From positions 721,495 to 785,494 of the forward strand of contig VXAY01002115.1 in assembly GCA_013399855.1 (NCBI GenBank): DNA of 64,000 nucleotides, given 5' to 3'. The position numbers were made by a program, and so were the translations under genes. The DNA comes from Oxyruncus cristatus (Eukaryota; Chordata; Aves; Passeriformes; Cotingidae). Of the stretch, positions 58,451 to 64,000 are shown one piece after another (within the stretch, counting starts at the first letter, position 1; every line of letters begins with the position of its first letter). The notes under the pieces were generated by a model. That model saw nothing but the letters and a program-made list of their open reading frames with translations, was not told where the DNA came from and made no database searches.

Positions 58451-61400
58451 GAAAACGCTGTTTTTTTCTCGTTTCTTTCTGAGTTCATTTTTTGTATTTT
58501 GTGCTTTGTAGCTGTCTTCATGCCAGAAGGTTGTTCTAAGCCATCCTCAGTCCAGCATCACATTTTCTGTAGACAGAATATAAACAAATAAATAGAAGGA
58601 CACATTGTTAATAGAAGTTTGTCTGATCCCCTTATTATTTATGCTTTATTGTTAACAATCTGCCTTCCATGTGTTTGTTCTTTTGCAATCATAGTGCATT
58701 GGATTAGTTGTTGAACAGGAGTTAATGCTTTTGCTGAAATGCAGCCTCAGCTGCTCCCTACTTGTCTGCTTCCTTACCTGATGCCACAGCCTCTCCTAAA
58801 GCAGCAGTAAAGAATATATGGCCCTTTTTTAGCCCTGCTGTGCCACCTTTGTAGCAACAGCCTTCAGCAGATCCTGCCCACGTGTCTTCCTCCACTATCT
58901 GCAGGCTCATCCCCAAGGCCAGCACATCCTTATGAGCTTTCTCCTGCACTGAAACATTTGGTGGAATGGAAAAATAAAAGGGGCTATTCCAGAATCTTTT
59001 CAGCCTTTCGAGGAATAATAAAAGGTCTTTCTTGCCTCCTAGAAGTTTTCTCCAGTCTGTGCTACGCAGACCAGATGCTGGTGTAGTGTAATGTCTGAAA
59101 ATTCATGGAATGGGTTGAAAGGTTTGCAAGTTGAAGCAATGGCTACAGTCAAATTCCTTGTATTGTCTGGAGTTTATCTGGGGAGAAAAGTGATTAACTT
59201 CTGTCACCTGTGCAACAGCCTTCACAAGCACATTATTTTTCCTTTTCACAGCCAAACAGAATTACTCTCCTATAATACAGGGAGTGTATGACAGCAGAGC
59301 TTTGCATTGGAGCTTGGCATTGCTGGGTTAAGAAGAGGCAGTAATTAAGTGATGCTGGGAGCTCTGCACTCCCCCGAAGGCCTGGGCCTTATGCTCCATT
59401 TAGGCAAACATTAATAACCAATAATGAACACCCTGTCATTCCTTATTGCTGAAATATTGCATGCTTTTATGAGAATTCAGTACTCAGAGAGATTGCCTGC
59501 CTTCCTTCAAAGGGTATCTGGAAGGCGGACAGTGTTTTTCCTCTGTACATGGCTCTCCATTCCAGTGCTACAAGGTAAGAGCACTTTTAATGTTAGCATA
59601 GTTTTGCACAAGTATGAGGAAAGTTAACCCCTAACTTCACTTGGGTTCCTCTACTCTCTATTTCTGGTTAATAAATATTTATTGACACCAGTGTATTGTC
59701 CTGTGTAGAATTTCACTGTCATAATTTTCTCCAATGTAGATAAAATTACTTGTTCTCTGTTTCTTTATGCCTTACTTTTTTGTTTCACTCTCACTCTCTC
59801 TTTCTCCTTTTTCTCTCTTTTTCTCCATTTTCCTTCTTCCTCTCTCTGTTCTCCTCTTTGTCTCACACGCTTCTATGTTGAGATAACCAGTGTAAAAAAA
59901 AGGCTTTTTCCAAATTAAAGAAAAAGCACAAAGCTGTAGAGCATTTATTTCTATTAGAAACACTTGTGAAAATAATTTTTCTTGCACTCTCAGCTTGATT
60001 TCAGCACAGGAGGGATGTGCAGGGGACAGTAAAAGGAAAAGCAACTGAAAAGAAACAGATTCCAAACTCTCCATTTTAATATCCTAGATGTGGCTAAGAC
60101 ATTGGCTTTCAAATATATTTTGGAGTAAAAGTTGGCAAATTTACAGCCAGTCAGATTTATTTGTTTGACTGGCTTACATTTTTCCGGTTGATTTACCTGA
60201 GGCAATGTCTATGTGAATTACTCCACAATGCATTGACTCCAGTGGTCATTAAAGGTAGTTAAGTGATCCTGTGTCTAATATTAAAGCAAACCCCATTAAC
60301 CTTAACTAGTATCATATCAGCAAAACAAAAAGAACTGAATAAAGCAAAATAGATTGGGTATTTATAGTTCTTGGAAAAGATCCAGCAAATTCACATCAAG
60401 CTCCTAATAGTCCTAATAAGCACTTGTTAGTTATCCCCATAAAAAAAAGGAGGAGGCTGGGTAAGGGCTGTGTCTCTGATGAACAGCTCAGGCCCCGTAG
60501 GACTTTCTGGAGGGGAGGTGTTGGGAGGTGTTGGCAGGCGATGCTGCGGAGCCTTTCCCACCCACATGCTGGAGGGCGTTGCTTGACCCTTTCCCCCCTG
60601 CTTTCCTTCCAAAGTCAACATTTCCCATTTTAATGGTGATTTTTGGACCCTGAATTGGCGCCCTGTATTTGCAAGTCCCTGTAGGTGAGTGAGCAAACTC
60701 CCTTGCTGAGATTGAAGAGCCACCAGAAGCTCTTAGGGGAATGGATGTGTCATTTCAGTCGGTGACAGCTTCTACTGCTGTCCACGGAGCAGATGTTGCC
60801 CGTGGTCTGCCCAGACAGTAACTGGCTGCTGGGACCTCTACTTGCAAAATTAAATAGAGGGGAACCAGCAGAAACCCATACCAAGTCTTGGCTTTTTTTT
60901 TCTTTTTTTTGACTCCTCCCTGCTTTCTCCTTTGACATCTGGAAGACAAATTTCAGATATTCTCAGCCCAGGTAGAGATTTTTATTAGATAAAGTCTTTC
61001 CAGCAACATTGCAATAATTTGACTTATATCAAGGTTGAATAACTCCTTGTCAGGTGTTAAGCTCATGACCTTTCAAGCCAAACACTCTTATACTAACCAG
61101 TTTACCATTGGAATGATCAATATCTTGTAAGTGAGAAAGTCTAGACAGATCTTATTTTGTCCTTTGGTATCACTTGTGGCTTTGGAATTGATCATTATAT
61201 GTGGCTGGGGAAAAATTGCCTATACATTTCATGCTCTGTATTTATCTTGACAAGGTTCTCTAGGATTATATTTTCATAATCTGAATGGCAGTGGAACAGC
61301 TGCTCAGGCTGTGCAAGCCCTTCTTATCGGGCTGAATTTAAGCTACGGTAATTACTCTTTCTCCTTATGTATTTCTTTTTTAAACAAGCGTGTACTATAC

Positions 61401-64000
61401 ATTAAAATGTATGGTTGGGGCAGCAGGGGGCATGCTGAGAAGCTTGGAAAATGCTGCTAAAATGTATTGCTTTCCATCTACAGTGGCTGCTGCAGGTCTG
61501 TGTTTTATTCTAAATGTAAGCCCATGTCTGAGCATGAGTGGGCTCTGCAGCAGGGTCCCAACACACAAAGGGAAAAAACCGTTCTTTTATTAACAAATCT
61601 TTTAGAGTCAAGATTCCCTAAGACTGGAGGCAGTTTTGGAAGACTAGAATAGCCAGGAGTAAAGACATGACTGACCAAAGCCTTCAACTGGTCCCTTTGC
61701 AAAGAGGTTTTTGTGGTGAAACCCATGCCTGGGAAGCAGCCAAAACATCACCAGGAGCACGGAACCCAGAGAGGGACCTGCACAGCTCACTCACCCTGTC
61801 TACCTGCTCCAACCTGCTCACAGCAGGCTCTGGAGGTGCCTGAATGACACAGTGATGGGAGCACTGAAATACAGCAGACAGGTGCCTGTTTGCTGGTGTC
61901 CTTCACCGTGGGATGGAGGAAACGGGAAAATAGAGAGGTATCTTGGAGGGAAAGAATGTGCTGCTTTTCTCTTGAATTTTTTTTTTTTTTTCCTTTTTGC
62001 TACACTGCTAACTATGTTATTTACTAGATGCCCTTTCTGGGCTGTGCTTTTTCTTCTCTCCCCCACCCCTGTTGCTTTTGCAGAGTACTTTCCAAGGGGT
62101 GTTTCGTGAATTAGCTTCATGCTTTAAAAGAGAAGATTGCTCTGGCAGAGAACAGCATAGTTGTAAAAGTGTCAAGGTGTTATGAATGTCCTGATGATAG
62201 AGCCCAGTTGTTATCTGCTGGGTAGTGAGGGAGGATAGCTAATGATGTGCAGCATGTAAACCGTTTGTTGCTCTAATCCATCTGTGTGGAGAGGAGTGAA
62301 AAAGAGGGGCGAAATCCTGGGAAAATTACTTGGACAGCTGGAGATAAAGTGTGTACTGATGGAGTCATCCAGAGGTAGCTGTCAACATGAGCTGTGTTTG
62401 CATATAATCCAAGCGATGCACAATGATTCCTTTTGGTACTTTTTTTTTAATGGGGGTTCATGTGTCTGTGCACAGACCTTAATTACTATCCAGTATCTCT
62501 TACCAACTGGGCTCCAGTTTTAAGTGAGGAATGTGATTTTAATCAATTCGGGGCTGGGTGGTGAAGAGAAGTACTACAAACAGACCAAAGCAAGACATAT
62601 GGATCCCTTTGGAGGACCTGAATTAAATGAGAAGCAGTCATTTTATTAATTCTGCTGTGTTTTATAGACCTTTTATATGGAACATTACCCATACAACTTC
62701 ACTATCTAATTAAAAAGGGCTCTTATCAATTTGCTGGGCAGTTGCTTATGCAGGGGGAAGAAAAAAAAAAGAGAGGAAGAAATAACATGTATTTTTTTTG
62801 AGTCACAGAAAATCATCTACCTTAAGGGGGTACAGAACAGATCACCAAACGTCTGGTGGAACTATTTGTACTGGTTATCTTCACTCTTTTAAAAGAACTG
62901 TAGTAAAAACTGAACACTGGCCAATGCTTTTGGGACCGATCTGCACATTGTTCATACAGAAACCTTACACAGGTCTGGTGCAGCGCCCACAGATATGTGA
63001 GCACAGGTTAAATCAGGGGGTTTATACACTGGATTTCTGTGATCCCTCCTGGCAAAGCAGGCACCCTTTTCCTTGAGCTGGAGTTAGCCCTTTGCAGCAG
63101 CAGTTTGAGCAGCTCTGTAATGTTCTTAGCGGGGATTGAGGAGTGCGTGTGATGCTTGCGGGCGTGAAACGTGTAAGCTTTTTGCAAAGGGAGGACAGAG
63201 AAAAGTGAGTGCATGGCAGCCACGCTGGTCCTGACTGATCATCGCATCACCATGGAACTAATGGCCTTAAAATGGACTTTGCCTTCTGCAGGCAGCCTGA
63301 GAGGAAGGACAGAAGAGACAGGGGAAGGTTATGGAAATGGGTAGTGCCTCTCTGTTTTCAGCCCTCCGTGCCTTGGCCTGCTGACTGTGTGGGATGGGAC
63401 AAGGCTGGAGCCGTCCCAAGCACCTGAAAAGCAGCATCACCAAAAAACAAGCAGGAGGGGAAAAAAAAAAAAAGAAAAAAAAGGTCTTCTAAACCCCTCA
63501 CACCTCCATAAACCCTTACTTTATGTGGCGTACTGGATTTTACAAGCACAGAGTCTGCTGGGAGCTGTCTGCCGAGCACACAGTTAGCAGTGATTGAACA
63601 CCAGCGTTTTAGCATTTTGACTTAAATCCAGTGTAAACTTGTAAGTGAACTGCTGGCCTGGGCTGGGTCTCTGGTGGACAGCAGTCAGCCATGCATCACA
63701 GGCCGCGCAGCCACGGAGCGCCCGGCCGGCGGCTGCGGGTCACAGTTCAAAGGAAGCCTGAAATTTCGCTTCAATGGATACTGAATTACCTCTCATCCCA
63801 GGGAAAGCTTTATTTCTCTTCCTCTCCTTCCTCCCAGCATTGTGCCAGCGTGGCTGGAGAAGAGAGGAGAAAGGGAGCTGGTACTGAGACCATCTCAAAT
63901 GTACCCGGACTACAAACAAACCAGTATTTTCCTTCCAGCAAAGCTGTTCCTTTAATCTTTATGAGCAGGAGAAATTCATGCATTACAGAGGCACGAAAAT
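58451..64000. other. intergenic DNA downstream of WWOX
   Basis: No gene, no CR1 and no MAF exon is recognised in this 5.5 kb. It contains a pyrimidine tract (59782-59865), T runs at 61977-61991, A runs at 62760-62770 and 63459-63480, and a GC-rich patch with CpGs at 63695-63745. Frames up to 100 codons lack domains. In other vertebrates the next gene is MAF, at a long distance and in convergent orientation, so gene-free DNA is expected. Confidence 0.6.
59782..59865. repeat. polypyrimidine tract
   Basis: About 84 bases on the + strand are nearly all C and T, with only a few A or G interruptions, in irregular CT repeats. Such tracts can form triplex (H-DNA). Reverse-strand frames here read as E/R/K-rich low complexity and are not genes. 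Confidence 0.75.

Noticed and set aside
63695..63745. Short GC-rich patch with CpGs as a second CpG island
   Set aside because: Only about 50 bases long, too short to support an island or a promoter call.

Overview
The window is vertebrate nuclear DNA and almost certainly avian. It is AT-rich and poor in repeats. The recognisable interspersed repeats are CR1 LINE 3' ends, with the usual cccttccaaccc and attctgtgat tails, plus two old MIR-like copies. No bacterial, viral or organellar gene is visible, and no species can be assigned from the sequence.

One protein-coding gene is supported: WWOX (WW domain-containing oxidoreductase) on the + strand, and only its last coding exon. That exon is at 57245-57433, behind a strong polypyrimidine tract and AG acceptor. 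It encodes 62 codons and a TAA stop. It has no in-frame ATG near its start, so it is missed by any ATG-based ORF listing, and the longer ORFs that overlap it are shadows in other frames. In human WWOX the last intron is among the largest in the genome, so 1-57244 is read as the 3' part of that intron. About 1 kb of 3' UTR follows, with three candidate poly(A) signals. The remaining 5.5 kb is read as intergenic DNA on the side where MAF lies in other vertebrates; no MAF exon is seen.

Layout. 1-2100 is intron without genes. 2121-2352 is a compact CpG-rich patch beside an AT-rich block with tandem CTTTGA sites. 2400-32900 is intron with CR1 fragments (6778, 11525), a MIR copy (23380), microsatellites and several stretches that look constrained (about 18730-19060, 22200-22480, 26500-26950). 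32893-32968 is a 9-base assembly gap inside poly-T. 33000-57244 is intron with CR1 fragments (47216, 52462, 54412), a reverse MIR (50390) and more candidate conserved elements (about 33590, 45270, 47930, 53640, 55900). 57245-57433 is exon 9, 57434 to about 58450 is the 3' UTR, and 58450-64000 is intergenic.

No novel protein system is present. The parts most worth checking are non-coding: candidate developmental enhancers inside the WWOX intron (possibly acting on MAF), the isolated CpG island, the sharp GC-ending codon plateau in exon 9, and a probable assembly duplication at the gap.
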